Source: Bacterioplanoides sp965219715 (GTDB lineage: Bacteria > Pseudomonadota > Gammaproteobacteria > Pseudomonadales > Oceanobacteraceae). Taken from it: a stretch of DNA of 64,000 bases. Every line of letters begins with the position of its first letter. Within the stretch, counting starts at the first letter, position 1. Below, one piece after another: positions 9,151 through 16,791 of this stretch. Location of the stretch: the NCBI RefSeq assembly GCF_965219715.1, contig NZ_OZ244785.1, forward strand, positions 1,860,001 through 1,924,000. The letters run 5' to 3'. Position numbers and translations under genes: made by a program. The notes under the pieces are model-generated. The model was not told the DNA's origin and ran no database searches. It saw nothing but the letters and a program-made list of their open reading frames with translations.

Positions 9151-9534
9151 GTGAAAAAAGCAACCGTATTGCTCGCCCATGGCAGCTCTGACCCACACTG
9201 GCTGGAGCCTTTTGATCAGCTGAAAAACAGCATCGCGCAGCAACTGCCCGCCGGTACGCCACTGAAACTGGCATACATGGAGCTGGCCGAACCCATGCTG
9301 GAAGATGTGGTGATCGAACTGGTGAAATGCGGCTACGAACACGTGGATGTGCTGCCATTGTTCTTCGCCGCCGGCCGCCACCTGCGCAAAGACGTACCGG
9401 AAATGCTCGACACTGTTCAACAAACGCTGCAGCAGCAAGGCTTCGCCAGCGAGCTCGAACTGCACCCGCCAATTGGCCTGGAGCCCGAAGTGGCCAGCGC
9501 CATCAGCCAGGTTGTTATTCGCCAGCTGAGTTAA
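9151..9534 (+). CDS. CbiX/SirB-like single-domain chelatase
   Basis: This 127-residue cytosolic protein matches the short CbiX(S)/SirB architecture, a half-length class II chelatase that inserts metal into sirohydrochlorin. The N-terminal VLLAHGSSDPHW carries the conserved metal-binding His, and the block YEHVDVLPLFFAAGRHLRKD is the second chelatase signature. It begins with GTG 15 bases after the oxidoreductase stop and is followed by a strong terminator, so it closes a two-gene unit. Whether the metal is Fe, Co or Ni cannot be told from sequence. Confidence 0.85.
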   Translation: MKKATVLLAHGSSDPHWLEPFDQLKNSIAQQLPAGTPLKLAYMELAEPMLEDVVIELVKCGYEHVDVLPLFFAAGRHLRKDVPEMLDTVQQTLQQQGFASELELHPPIGLEPEVASAISQVVIRQLS

Positions 9535-9577
9535 GCCATCACTGACGGAGCCGGTCCGGCTCACCCGCTTCCCTTCC

Positions 9578-9615
9578 GCTGTACAGCCACCCTCTCCGGC
9601 TGTACGGCTTTTTTT
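9578..9615 (+). terminator. intrinsic terminator after the chelatase gene
   Basis: The stem GCTGTACAGCC / GGCTGTACGGC has 11 pairs including one G-U, with a 9-base loop, and is followed by seven T. A second palindrome, GAGCCGGTCCGGCTC, lies just upstream at 9548-9562. Together they separate the chelatase unit from the DUF523-MerR-photolyase operon. Confidence 0.8.
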
Positions 9616-9648
9616 ATATCGGTTTCTTCCATAGTCAGAGCCATTTCT

Positions 9649-9745
9649 TATACAAATTTACACTTTTCTTGTACAAAACCTTTGACAGAGGCAGCCCTGT
9701 ACCGCTAAATTTTTCTTATACAGAGATGTACAACATTCATGTACA
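9649..9745 (+). promoter_or_regulatory. cluster of TRTACA hexamers flanking the operon promoter
   Basis: Within 97 bases there are TATACA at 9649 and 9717 and TGTACA at 9670, 9727 and 9740. They bracket the predicted promoter at 9682-9711, two upstream and three downstream of it, with the last just before the chosen start codon at 9760. Half-sites of this form are reported for LitR/PplR/CarH-group MerR regulators, and the second gene of the operon encodes a MerR protein, so autoregulation is the simplest reading. Spacings are 10, 13 and 21 bases, not a strict 11-base repeat. Binding is inferred. Confidence 0.5.
9682..9711 (+). promoter_or_regulatory. candidate sigma-70 promoter of the photolyase-lipid operon
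   Basis: A perfect -35 box TTGACA lies at 9682-9687 and TAAATT at 9706-9711 serves as a -10 box, with an 18-base spacer. A TGTACA hexamer sits just upstream of the -35 box, a good position for a repressor. The -10 box is only a 4/6 match. Confidence 0.5.
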
Positions 9746-9759
9746 ACGAGGTAGAGAAT

Positions 9760-10737
9760 ATGAGCGAGCAACAAACCAACAGCGTAAAAATCCCGATTGG
9801 CATCAGTGCCTGCCTGATGGGGCAACAAGTACGATTTGATGGTGGCCACAAACGTTCACGTTTCTGTACCGATGTATTAGCCGAGTACTTTGAATACGTG
9901 CCACTTTGCCCGGAAGTTGCCATCGGCATGGGCACCCCAAGACAACCGATCCGTCTGGTGAGTGAATCCGCTGATGACACCAATGTGTTCGCTCGCGGTA
10001 CCCGCGATGCCGAGCTGGACGTCAGCGATAAGTTACGCGCTTACGGTCAGGAACAAGGCGAAAAGCACAACAACCTGTGCGGCTACATTTTTATGCAGAA
10101 AAGCCCAAGCTGCGGTTTGTTTGGGGTGAAACGTTATCTCGAAAACGGCATGCCGGAAGGCAGTGCCCGTGGCCTTTACGCCGAAGAGTTCTGTAAAAAG
10201 CAGCCTCTGCTGCCGGTGGAGGAAGCCGGTCGGTTAAATGACCCGGGGTTACGCGAAAACTTTCTGGTGCGGGTATTTGCTTACCACGACTGGCAACAAT
10301 TTATCGCCAGCGACTACAGCGCCAAAGACCTGATTGAGTTCCACGCCCGTTATAAATATCTGGTGATGGCCCACAGCCAGCAGCACTATAAAAGCCTCGG
10401 CCGTTTGTTGTCCGATCTCAGCACAACCGAGCTGCATACGGTAGCCACGGAATACTTCAGCCAGCTGATGACTGCTCTGGCCAAACCGGCTTCCCGCAAA
10501 ATGCATACAAACACTCTGATGCATCTGCAGGGCTATCTGAAAAACTGCCTCAGTGCCGGAGACAAGCAAGAGCTGACCGACCTGATCAAACAGTACCACC
10601 AGGGCATCGTACCGTTAATTGTGCCGCTGACTCTGCTGAAACATCATTTGAGTCATCAACAGCAGCAACACTATGCCAACAAGCAGGTGTACTTAAACCC
10701 ATATCCATATCAGCTGGGTCTGCGTAATGCCATCTGA
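9760..10737 (+). CDS. DUF523-DUF1722 (YbgA-like) fusion protein
   Basis: The start at ATG 9760 is chosen because GAGG lies 8 bases upstream; ATG 9739 is also open but overlaps a TGTACA operator hexamer. The 325-residue protein has DUF523 first (IPIGISACLMGQQVRFDGGH, CPEVAIGMGTPRQPIRL, KSPSCGL) and DUF1722 second (FHARYKYLVMAHSQQHYKSLG). In E. coli the DUF1722 protein YbgA is encoded directly upstream of the photolyase gene phr, and here the fusion again precedes MerR and photolyase. Biochemical function is unknown. It overlaps the MerR gene by 11 bases. Confidence 0.9.
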   Translation: MSEQQTNSVKIPIGISACLMGQQVRFDGGHKRSRFCTDVLAEYFEYVPLCPEVAIGMGTPRQPIRLVSESADDTNVFARGTRDAELDVSDKLRAYGQEQGEKHNNLCGYIFMQKSPSCGLFGVKRYLENGMPEGSARGLYAEEFCKKQPLLPVEEAGRLNDPGLRENFLVRVFAYHDWQQFIASDYSAKDLIEFHARYKYLVMAHSQQHYKSLGRLLSDLSTTELHTVATEYFSQLMTALAKPASRKMHTNTLMHLQGYLKNCLSAGDKQELTDLIKQYHQGIVPLIVPLTLLKHHLSHQQQQHYANKQVYLNPYPYQLGLRNAI

Positions 10738-11656
10738 TAACGATCTGCACACGATGACGATACAACGCTCGTTTTCCGGCTTGTATCCGATTCGTGAATT
10801 TGCCCGGCTGACCGGCGTTAACCCGGCGACATTAAGAGCATGGGAACGTCGTTATGGCATCGTTCAGCCACAACGAACCGATAAAGGTCATCGTTTTTAT
10901 AACGACGATGATATTAAGCAGGTTGAACATATTCTTTATTGGCTCGACCAGGGTTACCCGATCCGCCAGGTGAAGTTATTACTGAATAACGATATTAAAT
11001 CCGGGTTGGATAATTCGAACGATGAATGGCAGGTACAACAGCAACAGCTGCTCGACGGCATTAAAAATCTGAACCTGTCTTTACTCGATAGTTTATGGAG
11101 TGAAGGCCTCGCCAACTATCCAATGGCCGTGTATTACCAGCACTGTTTAATGCCGGTGTTATTTACCCTGCGACAATACTCCCACCTGCACCAACAAGTA
11201 TTTATCCAGCAATTTAAGCGTAAGTTACTCAATTACATTCAACACCAACAAAAACACAATCAGGGTGATGTGTTATTGCTGGTCGCTAACCATGTGGATG
11301 CAGAGCTGGAACTGCTCGCTGTGGCTTATGCACTGGGCGCGGCATCTTTTCATATCGAATATTTCGGTTATGAATTAACACCGGCAGACATTCTGCAAGC
11401 CAGCGAACAGCTGAACTGCAAAAAGATCTGGCTGCATTTATCACCGGGCTTCCAGAGCGATCACCAGCGCTGGCTGAGCTGTATTAACGACAGCCCACAA
11501 TATCGTTTTTTTGTTTCCGGTACTCAGGCCAGCGACACATCGCCACAACATTTACATCATTTAACCGGCGATTTTTCTGAACGGATAAAAACCTATATCA
11601 CCGCTAATGGTGCTCACTCTGATACACCTTCCGAACTGCCGCGAGGACAACAATAA
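10727..11656 (+). CDS. MerR-family regulator with CarH/LitR-like but degenerate sensor domain
   Basis: The protein has 309 residues from ATG 10727; ATG 10754 is also possible. Residues about 20-90 form a MerR winged helix (YPIREFARLTGVNPATLRAW, ERRYGIVQPQR, GHRFYNDDDI). The rest resembles the helical-bundle plus Rossmann sensor of CarH/LitR, but the B12 ligand motifs are missing: the region expected to hold ExHxxG reads VDAELELL, and I cannot find the W-x9-EH motif around LDSLWSEGLANY. It may therefore sense light without B12 or through a partner. It overlaps both neighbours (11 bases and 1 base) and lies directly before photolyase, a known arrangement for light-responsive MerR regulators. 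Confidence 0.85.
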   Translation: MPSDNDLHTMTIQRSFSGLYPIREFARLTGVNPATLRAWERRYGIVQPQRTDKGHRFYNDDDIKQVEHILYWLDQGYPIRQVKLLLNNDIKSGLDNSNDEWQVQQQQLLDGIKNLNLSLLDSLWSEGLANYPMAVYYQHCLMPVLFTLRQYSHLHQQVFIQQFKRKLLNYIQHQQKHNQGDVLLLVANHVDAELELLAVAYALGAASFHIEYFGYELTPADILQASEQLNCKKIWLHLSPGFQSDHQRWLSCINDSPQYRFFVSGTQASDTSPQHLHHLTGDFSERIKTYITANGAHSDTPSELPRGQQ

Positions 11657-13230
11657 TGAAACGCCTGGTTTGGTTCCGCCGCGATTTACGCGTACATGAT
11701 AACCCTGCTTTGTGGCACGCCTGCCACAACACTAATGGTCAGAGCAGCGACGTCATTGCAGTCAGCTTTATCAGCCGCAAACAATGGCAGCAGCATGGCA
11801 TGGGTGATCGCCTGATTCAGTTAACTGTAAATGCTCTGATGCAGCTTGAACAACAACTGAAAGCACTGAATATTCCACTGTTAATCATTGATAGTGATAC
11901 CTTCAGCGATAATGCAGAAGCACTGAAAACACTGTGTACAACCCTCGAAATTGAACAGCTGTACTTTAATTACGAATACGAAATTAATGAGATTAATCGC
12001 GACCTGTTTTTCAGTCGCTGGGCTGAAAATAATCGTGCACAATCGCCACAACTGTTTTGTTACCACGATCAGTGCATTATTCCGCCAGGGCAAGTGCTGA
12101 ACAAACAACAACAAATGTTTAAAGTGTATTCACCCTTTCGTAAAGCCTGGTGTCAGCACTTCCCACAATTTCAGCAACCACCACTCAACAAACCCGAAGC
12201 GCTATCGAACAACCATTTTTTAACAGCAGAAGCTGAGAAAAGTATTTCCAGCGCGATGTCCAAACTTGCTGAAGAAAAGCTGGGTAATACCACCGACGCC
12301 AAAGAAATTAGTGATCCACTCTGGCCGGTTAACGAAGAACAAGCGCACGAGCAATTACAGGACTTCCTGCAACAACGCGCGTGTGATTATCACAACTGGC
12401 GGGATTTCCCGGCGAAACCTGCCACCAGCCGTTTGTCATGTTATCTCAGTATTGGTCTGCTCAGTACGCGTCAGTGTCTATACAGTGCCTGGCAAATGAA
12501 TGCCTGCATGCTGACCGACGGTGAGCCAGGACTGAACAGCTGGATTAATGAAATCATCTGGCGGGAATTTTATCGCCACTTATTGGTCGCCTTCCCCGAC
12601 CTGAATAAACATAAAGCCTTTAAACAAGATACCGAATCGGTCCCCTGGCGTTTCAGCAAAGCTGATTTTGATGCCTGGTGTCAGGGAGAAACCGGTTATC
12701 CGATTGTCGATGCCGCGCAACGTCAGTTACTGGAAACCGGCTGGATGCATAATCGACTGCGTATGATCAGCGCTATGTTCCTGACCAAACATTTGCTGAT
12801 CGACTGGCGTTGGGGTGAAGCCTGGTTCGCCAGTCATCTGGTGGACTTTGATCTGGCGTCAAATAACGGCGGCTGGCAATGGAGTGCATCAACCGGAGCC
12901 GATGGTGCTCCCTACTTCCGTATTTTTAATCCAATTACGCAATCCCAGAAGTTCGATCCTGATGGCGAATTTATTGCGCAATTTGTTCCTGAGCTGGCCG
13001 CCTTGCCAGCCAAATCCAGACACCAGCCAAATGCCATTCAACGCAGCCAGTGTGGTTATGCCAACGAAGTGGTTGAACATAAATTCGCACGCTTGCGGGC
13101 ATTGGCAGCGTTTAAAGGCGAAGGCCTGTTAACTCAACCAGGTGCAACTGAAGGGATTACCGAAGCAGCACCTGAAACGGATTTATTTACTCTAACCGGA
13201 GCTGGCGCAGTCAGCAGTGAGAAAGCCTGA
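11656..13230 (+). CDS. phrB: deoxyribodipyrimidine photolyase (class I CPD type)
   Basis: This 524-residue light-driven DNA repair flavoenzyme splits cyclobutane pyrimidine dimers. The N-terminal antenna domain starts RLVWFRRDLRVHDNPAL. The FAD domain includes WINEIIWREFYRHLL, TGYPIVDAAQRQLLETGWMHNR and DFDLASNNGGWQWSASTGAD, with the C-terminal Trp of the electron-transfer chain in NGGWQW and the substrate-contact block PYFRIFNP. Length is close to E. coli PhrB, with about 50 extra C-terminal residues. It overlaps MerR by 1 base and the desaturase by 1 base (TGATG), so the repair gene is translationally coupled to the lipid genes downstream. It is the only one of the four paralogues here with fully canonical motifs. 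Confidence 0.95.
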   Translation: MKRLVWFRRDLRVHDNPALWHACHNTNGQSSDVIAVSFISRKQWQQHGMGDRLIQLTVNALMQLEQQLKALNIPLLIIDSDTFSDNAEALKTLCTTLEIEQLYFNYEYEINEINRDLFFSRWAENNRAQSPQLFCYHDQCIIPPGQVLNKQQQMFKVYSPFRKAWCQHFPQFQQPPLNKPEALSNNHFLTAEAEKSISSAMSKLAEEKLGNTTDAKEISDPLWPVNEEQAHEQLQDFLQQRACDYHNWRDFPAKPATSRLSCYLSIGLLSTRQCLYSAWQMNACMLTDGEPGLNSWINEIIWREFYRHLLVAFPDLNKHKAFKQDTESVPWRFSKADFDAWCQGETGYPIVDAAQRQLLETGWMHNRLRMISAMFLTKHLLIDWRWGEAWFASHLVDFDLASNNGGWQWSASTGADGAPYFRIFNPITQSQKFDPDGEFIAQFVPELAALPAKSRHQPNAIQRSQCGYANEVVEHKFARLRALAAFKGEGLLTQPGATEGITEAAPETDLFTLTGAGAVSSEKA

Positions 13231-14171
13231 TGGACACGAAATTATCCCCCTGGCGCAATGTAATTCGCTGGTTTGATTCATCCGCTGCAGGTCAGGAGGA
13301 AATGGACTCAACCCAATTTAATTGGGTGAGAGTTATTCCTTTTATTACCCTGCACCTGATTGCGCTGTTCGCTTTTGTCATCGACAGCAGCACCACCGCC
13401 ATTGTTACCTGCCTGGCGTTATATTGGCTGCGTCAGTTTGCGATCACGGCATTTTATCATCGTTATTTTTCACACCGTTCGTACAAGACGAATCGTTTCT
13501 GGCAGTTTATTTTTGCGCTGCTGGGCAATATGGCAGCGCAACGCGGCCCTCTCTGGTGGGCAGCACACCATCGTGCGCACCACCAGTATTCCGATACAGA
13601 ACAGGACCTGCATTCACCGGTGCAACGTGGTTTCTGGTGGAGCCATGTCGGTTGGTTTACCTGTGATGCCAGCTTTAAAACACAGTATCGCCGTATTAAA
13701 GATTTTTCCCGTTTTCCGGAACTTCGCTGGCTCGATCGCTTCGACAGCTTTGCTCCCCTGCTGTTAATTGCTCTGCTGTATGTGGCCGGAGAATTAGCAG
13801 CATATTTTGCCCCAGGTCTGAACACTAACGGCTTCCAGTTAGTGATCTGGGGATTTTTTGTTTCCACGGTTATGTTGTTCCATTCAACGGTAGCGATTAA
13901 TTCTCTGGGTCATATCTGGGGCAATAAACGCTTTAAAACCAAAGACCAGAGTCGCAACAATGCATTTCTTGCGTTGCTGACACTGGGTGAAGGCTGGCAC
14001 AACAACCATCACCGCTTTGCAGTATCCGCGCGCCAGGGATTTTATTGGTGGCAGATCGACATCACCTATTACGTACTTAAAGTTATGAGCTGGCTTGGCA
14101 TTATCCACAGCCTCAATCCGGTACCGAAACACATTCTCGAAGAAGGTCGTCAGACGGGAGTGTCATCATGA
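13230..14171 (+). CDS. membrane fatty-acyl desaturase (delta-9 type)
   Basis: This 313-residue integral-membrane di-iron desaturase introduces a double bond in an acyl chain. The three histidine boxes are intact: HRYFSH at 77-82, HHRAHH at 113-118 and HNNHH at 257-261. Hydrophobic segments near residues 35-70, 90-100 and 175-225 give the usual four-helix topology. It overlaps photolyase by 1 base and the NTF2-like gene by 4. Its place in a photolyase/CFA-synthase operon suggests it makes or adjusts the unsaturated chains later modified by the methyltransferase, which is an inference. Confidence 0.92.
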   Translation: MDTKLSPWRNVIRWFDSSAAGQEEMDSTQFNWVRVIPFITLHLIALFAFVIDSSTTAIVTCLALYWLRQFAITAFYHRYFSHRSYKTNRFWQFIFALLGNMAAQRGPLWWAAHHRAHHQYSDTEQDLHSPVQRGFWWSHVGWFTCDASFKTQYRRIKDFSRFPELRWLDRFDSFAPLLLIALLYVAGELAAYFAPGLNTNGFQLVIWGFFVSTVMLFHSTVAINSLGHIWGNKRFKTKDQSRNNAFLALLTLGEGWHNNHHRFAVSARQGFYWWQIDITYYVLKVMSWLGIIHSLNPVPKHILEEGRQTGVSS

Positions 14172-14599
14172 ATGCCGCTGCTGTTTCCGCCTTTCAGAAT
14201 CTGTACCACCAGTTACAACGTGGCAACGTTGATAAAGCCACACTGGCAAGTGTTTACGGTGAATCGATTCAGTTCAGGGATCCGTTCCACAAGATAAACG
14301 GCCTGGATGCCATGACGCGTTATTTTGTGTCCATGTACGAAAACGTCGAGAGCATTCAGTTTGATTTTGGCCATTGCTGGTACGACGACAATCACGCTTT
14401 TATACGCTGGCAAATGGTGTATCAACATCCGCGCATTAATTCCGGCAACCCGGTAACCGTTGATGGCGGCAGCGAACTGATCTGGCATAACGACAAAATC
14501 ATTCAACACCGCGATTTTTTTGATGGCGGCCAGATGTTGTATGAACATTTGCCGTTGCTCGGCTGGGCCATCCGCAAATTAAAGGAGCGCATGTCATGA
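14168..14599 (+). CDS. NTF2-like (SnoaL-type) family protein
   Basis: This 143-residue protein has the cone-shaped NTF2-like pattern: an N-terminal helix (FQNLYHQLQRG), the strand YGESIQFRDPFHKINGLDAM, then long beta-strands ending in GSELIWHNDKIIQHRDFFDGGQM. Proteins like this accompany the SDR, flavoprotein, DUF1365 and CFA set in marine bacteria. Whether it binds a ligand or is an isomerase is unknown. It overlaps the desaturase stop and the SDR start by 4 bases each (ATGA). Confidence 0.85.
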   Translation: MNAAAVSAFQNLYHQLQRGNVDKATLASVYGESIQFRDPFHKINGLDAMTRYFVSMYENVESIQFDFGHCWYDDNHAFIRWQMVYQHPRINSGNPVTVDGGSELIWHNDKIIQHRDFFDGGQMLYEHLPLLGWAIRKLKERMS

Positions 14600-15381
14600 G
14601 CTCAATGCAACGCACAGCCCCGGCATTAAATAAGCAGGTCATCTGGTTAACCGGTGCTTCATCCGGTATTGGTGAAGCTCTGGTAAAACCACTGGCAGAA
14701 CAATGTCATCAACTGGTTATCAGCGCCCGTAATCATGAAGCGCTGGAGCGAATCCGCGCGGACAGTGGATTACATAACATTCTTTGCCTGCCGATGGATA
14801 TCACCGACAACTGGTCGGTGCATCAGGCCGCTAATGAAATTGAGCACAAGTACGGTCGCCTCGATACCTTAATTGCCAATGCTGGTACCTGCGAATACGT
14901 CGATGTGAATCAGTTTGATGCTCAGTTATTTCAACGGGTTATTAATACCAATCTGATTGGCCTGGCCAATTGTGTTGAAGCGGTATTACCTCTGTTGAAA
15001 CAAAGCCAGCGTGGTTATCTGGTGGGAATGAGTTCCAGCGTTGCCTGGCTGCCGTTGAGCCGTGCTCAGGCTTATGGCGCCAGTAAAGCAGCAACCACTC
15101 ATTTTCTTGAAGCGATGAAAATCGATCTGGCGCCACAGCACATCGACGTTTCTGTGATTGCTCCTGGCTTTGTTAAAACGCCACTCACCGATAAAAATGA
15201 TTTTCCAATGCCAATGCGCATCAGTGCTGAACAGGCAGCGGAAGAAATTATTGATGGTCTGAGAAGCCGTCGCTGGGAAATTCACTTCCCACGAAAATTT
15301 ACCCTGATTATGAAATTCATTGCTGCGCTGCCTGCTGGCCTGCGCATGCGTATCACCCAATCTATGGCACGCGAATCTTAA
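14596..15381 (+). CDS. short-chain dehydrogenase/reductase (SDR)
   Basis: This 261-residue classical SDR has the cofactor motif TGASSGIG at 19-26, NAG in LIANAGTCEY and the catalytic Ser (GMSSSVAW), Tyr160 and Lys164 (YGASK). The C-terminal residues are hydrophobic and may associate with membrane. It overlaps the NTF2-like gene by 4 bases and precedes the flavoprotein by 15 bases with GACGAGG as ribosome site. The substrate is unknown; in this operon a lipid-derived carbonyl or hydroxyl group is plausible. Confidence 0.9.
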   Translation: MSSMQRTAPALNKQVIWLTGASSGIGEALVKPLAEQCHQLVISARNHEALERIRADSGLHNILCLPMDITDNWSVHQAANEIEHKYGRLDTLIANAGTCEYVDVNQFDAQLFQRVINTNLIGLANCVEAVLPLLKQSQRGYLVGMSSSVAWLPLSRAQAYGASKAATTHFLEAMKIDLAPQHIDVSVIAPGFVKTPLTDKNDFPMPMRISAEQAAEEIIDGLRSRRWEIHFPRKFTLIMKFIAALPAGLRMRITQSMARES

Positions 15382-15396
15382 GACGAGGATAATCCA

Positions 15397-16791
15397 ATGA
15401 ATCCAACAACTGCTGCAGACCGTTCTTGTCGTAAAAAAATTGCCATTATTGGTTCTGGTATTTCCGGACTGACATCGGCTTACCTGCTGAACCACCAGCA
15501 CGATGTTCATTTGTTTGAAGCAAATGATTATCTGGGCGGCCACACCCAAACCACCGATGTCGAACTCGCCGGAGAAACCTATCCGGTTAATACAGGATTT
15601 ATTGTATTTAACGACTGGACCTATCCGAATTTTATCGAGCTGATGGATCAACTTGGTGTGGCCAGTGAAGATTCAGACATGAGCTTCAGTGTAAAAGCAC
15701 CGTTAAAAGACATGGAATACAATGGCCATGATTTTAACTCGCTGTTTGCCAAACGCTCCAATCTGTTTAACCCCAAATTCTGGCTGATGCTGCGTGATAT
15801 TTTACGCTTCAATAAAGAAACACGTGCGGAACTTGCAGCCGATGAAATCAATCGCAACGAAACCTTAGGCAGCTACCTGAGCCGTAAAGGTTACGGCGAT
15901 TATTTCCGCCGTTACTACATTATCCCTATGGGGGCTGCGGTCTGGTCTGCCAGCGAAGAAATGATGATGTCATTCCCGCTGTATTTCTTCGTTCGCTTCT
16001 TTAATAACCACGGCATGTTAAGTGTCGACGACCGTCCGCAATGGCGTGTGATCAGTGGCGGTTCACGTTCTTATGTTCGTGCAATCACAGAACTATTGCC
16101 GGTTAATCAGGTTCACTTGCGTACCCCAGTGATCCGGGTCAACCGCAATATCAACGGTGCAGAAATCTGCTTCCGCAAGCAAGGGCAGGAAATGACCAGC
16201 CAGTTTGATGAAGTCATTTTTGCCTGTCACAGCGATCAGGCGTTATCAATGCTGGCGGATGCCACCACGGACGAGCAACAAGTACTCGGCGCCATTCCTT
16301 ATCAGATGAACGAAGTGGTGTTACATACTGACCACACCATTTTGCCAAAACGCAGAACTGCCTGGGCGGCGTGGAATTATCACATCGATGAAGAAAAAAG
16401 CGATCGAGAAACGGTGGCGGTGACCTATTATATGAACCGTCTGCAGAACTTCGATCACTGCCCGGAACACTTCTGCGTCACGTTAAATAAAACTGAAGAT
16501 ATCAACCCGGATAAAATCATCCGGATTTTCAATTACGCTCATCCGGTGTTTACCCTGGAAGGCATGCGGGCGCAAAAGAATCACTACCTGATTAATAACA
16601 AACACCATACCCATTTTTGTGGTGCTTACTGGCTGAATGGTTTCCACGAGGATGGCGTCAACAGTGCGCTGCGGGTTTGTAAATCGTTTGGCATCGACCT
16701 GAGCAATCACAATCCAGATCAGCACAACCCGGATCAGAAAAATCAGGACGATCAAAAACAAACAAATGCCGAGCAGAATCAGGTGGCCTGA
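15397..16791 (+). CDS. COG2907-type FAD flavoprotein (amine-oxidase/desaturase-like)
   Basis: This 464-residue protein has the N-terminal FAD motif IAIIGSGISGLTSAYLLN and the motif NDYLGGHTQTTDV, belonging to the NAD/FAD-binding COG2907 group related to phytoene desaturases. A flavoprotein of this kind is a steady partner of DUF1365 and CFA-synthase-like genes and is part of the singlet-oxygen-response and furan-fatty-acid gene sets described in Rhodobacter. I infer, without proof, that it oxidises an acyl chain. The C-terminal roughly 25 residues are a low-complexity Asn/Gln/Asp tail. It ends with a 1-base overlap (TGATG) with the DUF1365 gene. Confidence 0.88.
   Translation: MNPTTAADRSCRKKIAIIGSGISGLTSAYLLNHQHDVHLFEANDYLGGHTQTTDVELAGETYPVNTGFIVFNDWTYPNFIELMDQLGVASEDSDMSFSVKAPLKDMEYNGHDFNSLFAKRSNLFNPKFWLMLRDILRFNKETRAELAADEINRNETLGSYLSRKGYGDYFRRYYIIPMGAAVWSASEEMMMSFPLYFFVRFFNNHGMLSVDDRPQWRVISGGSRSYVRAITELLPVNQVHLRTPVIRVNRNINGAEICFRKQGQEMTSQFDEVIFACHSDQALSMLADATTDEQQVLGAIPYQMNEVVLHTDHTILPKRRTAWAAWNYHIDEEKSDRETVAVTYYMNRLQNFDHCPEHFCVTLNKTEDINPDKIIRIFNYAHPVFTLEGMRAQKNHYLINNKHHTHFCGAYWLNGFHEDGVNSALRVCKSFGIDLSNHNPDQHNPDQKNQDDQKQTNAEQNQVA

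Noticed and set aside
9019..9564. 181-residue minus-strand frame opposite the oxidoreductase and chelatase genes
   Set aside because: It spans two real genes and a terminator palindrome, and has a composition typical of antisense frames.
9578..9615. TGTACA inside the chelatase terminator as another MerR operator
   Set aside because: The hexamers fall in both arms of the terminator stem, where base pairing explains them; I did not count them as operator sites.
14986..15651. 221-residue minus-strand frame opposite the SDR and flavoprotein
   Set aside because: It crosses the junction of two coupled genes with intact catalytic motifs, so it is not credible as a gene.
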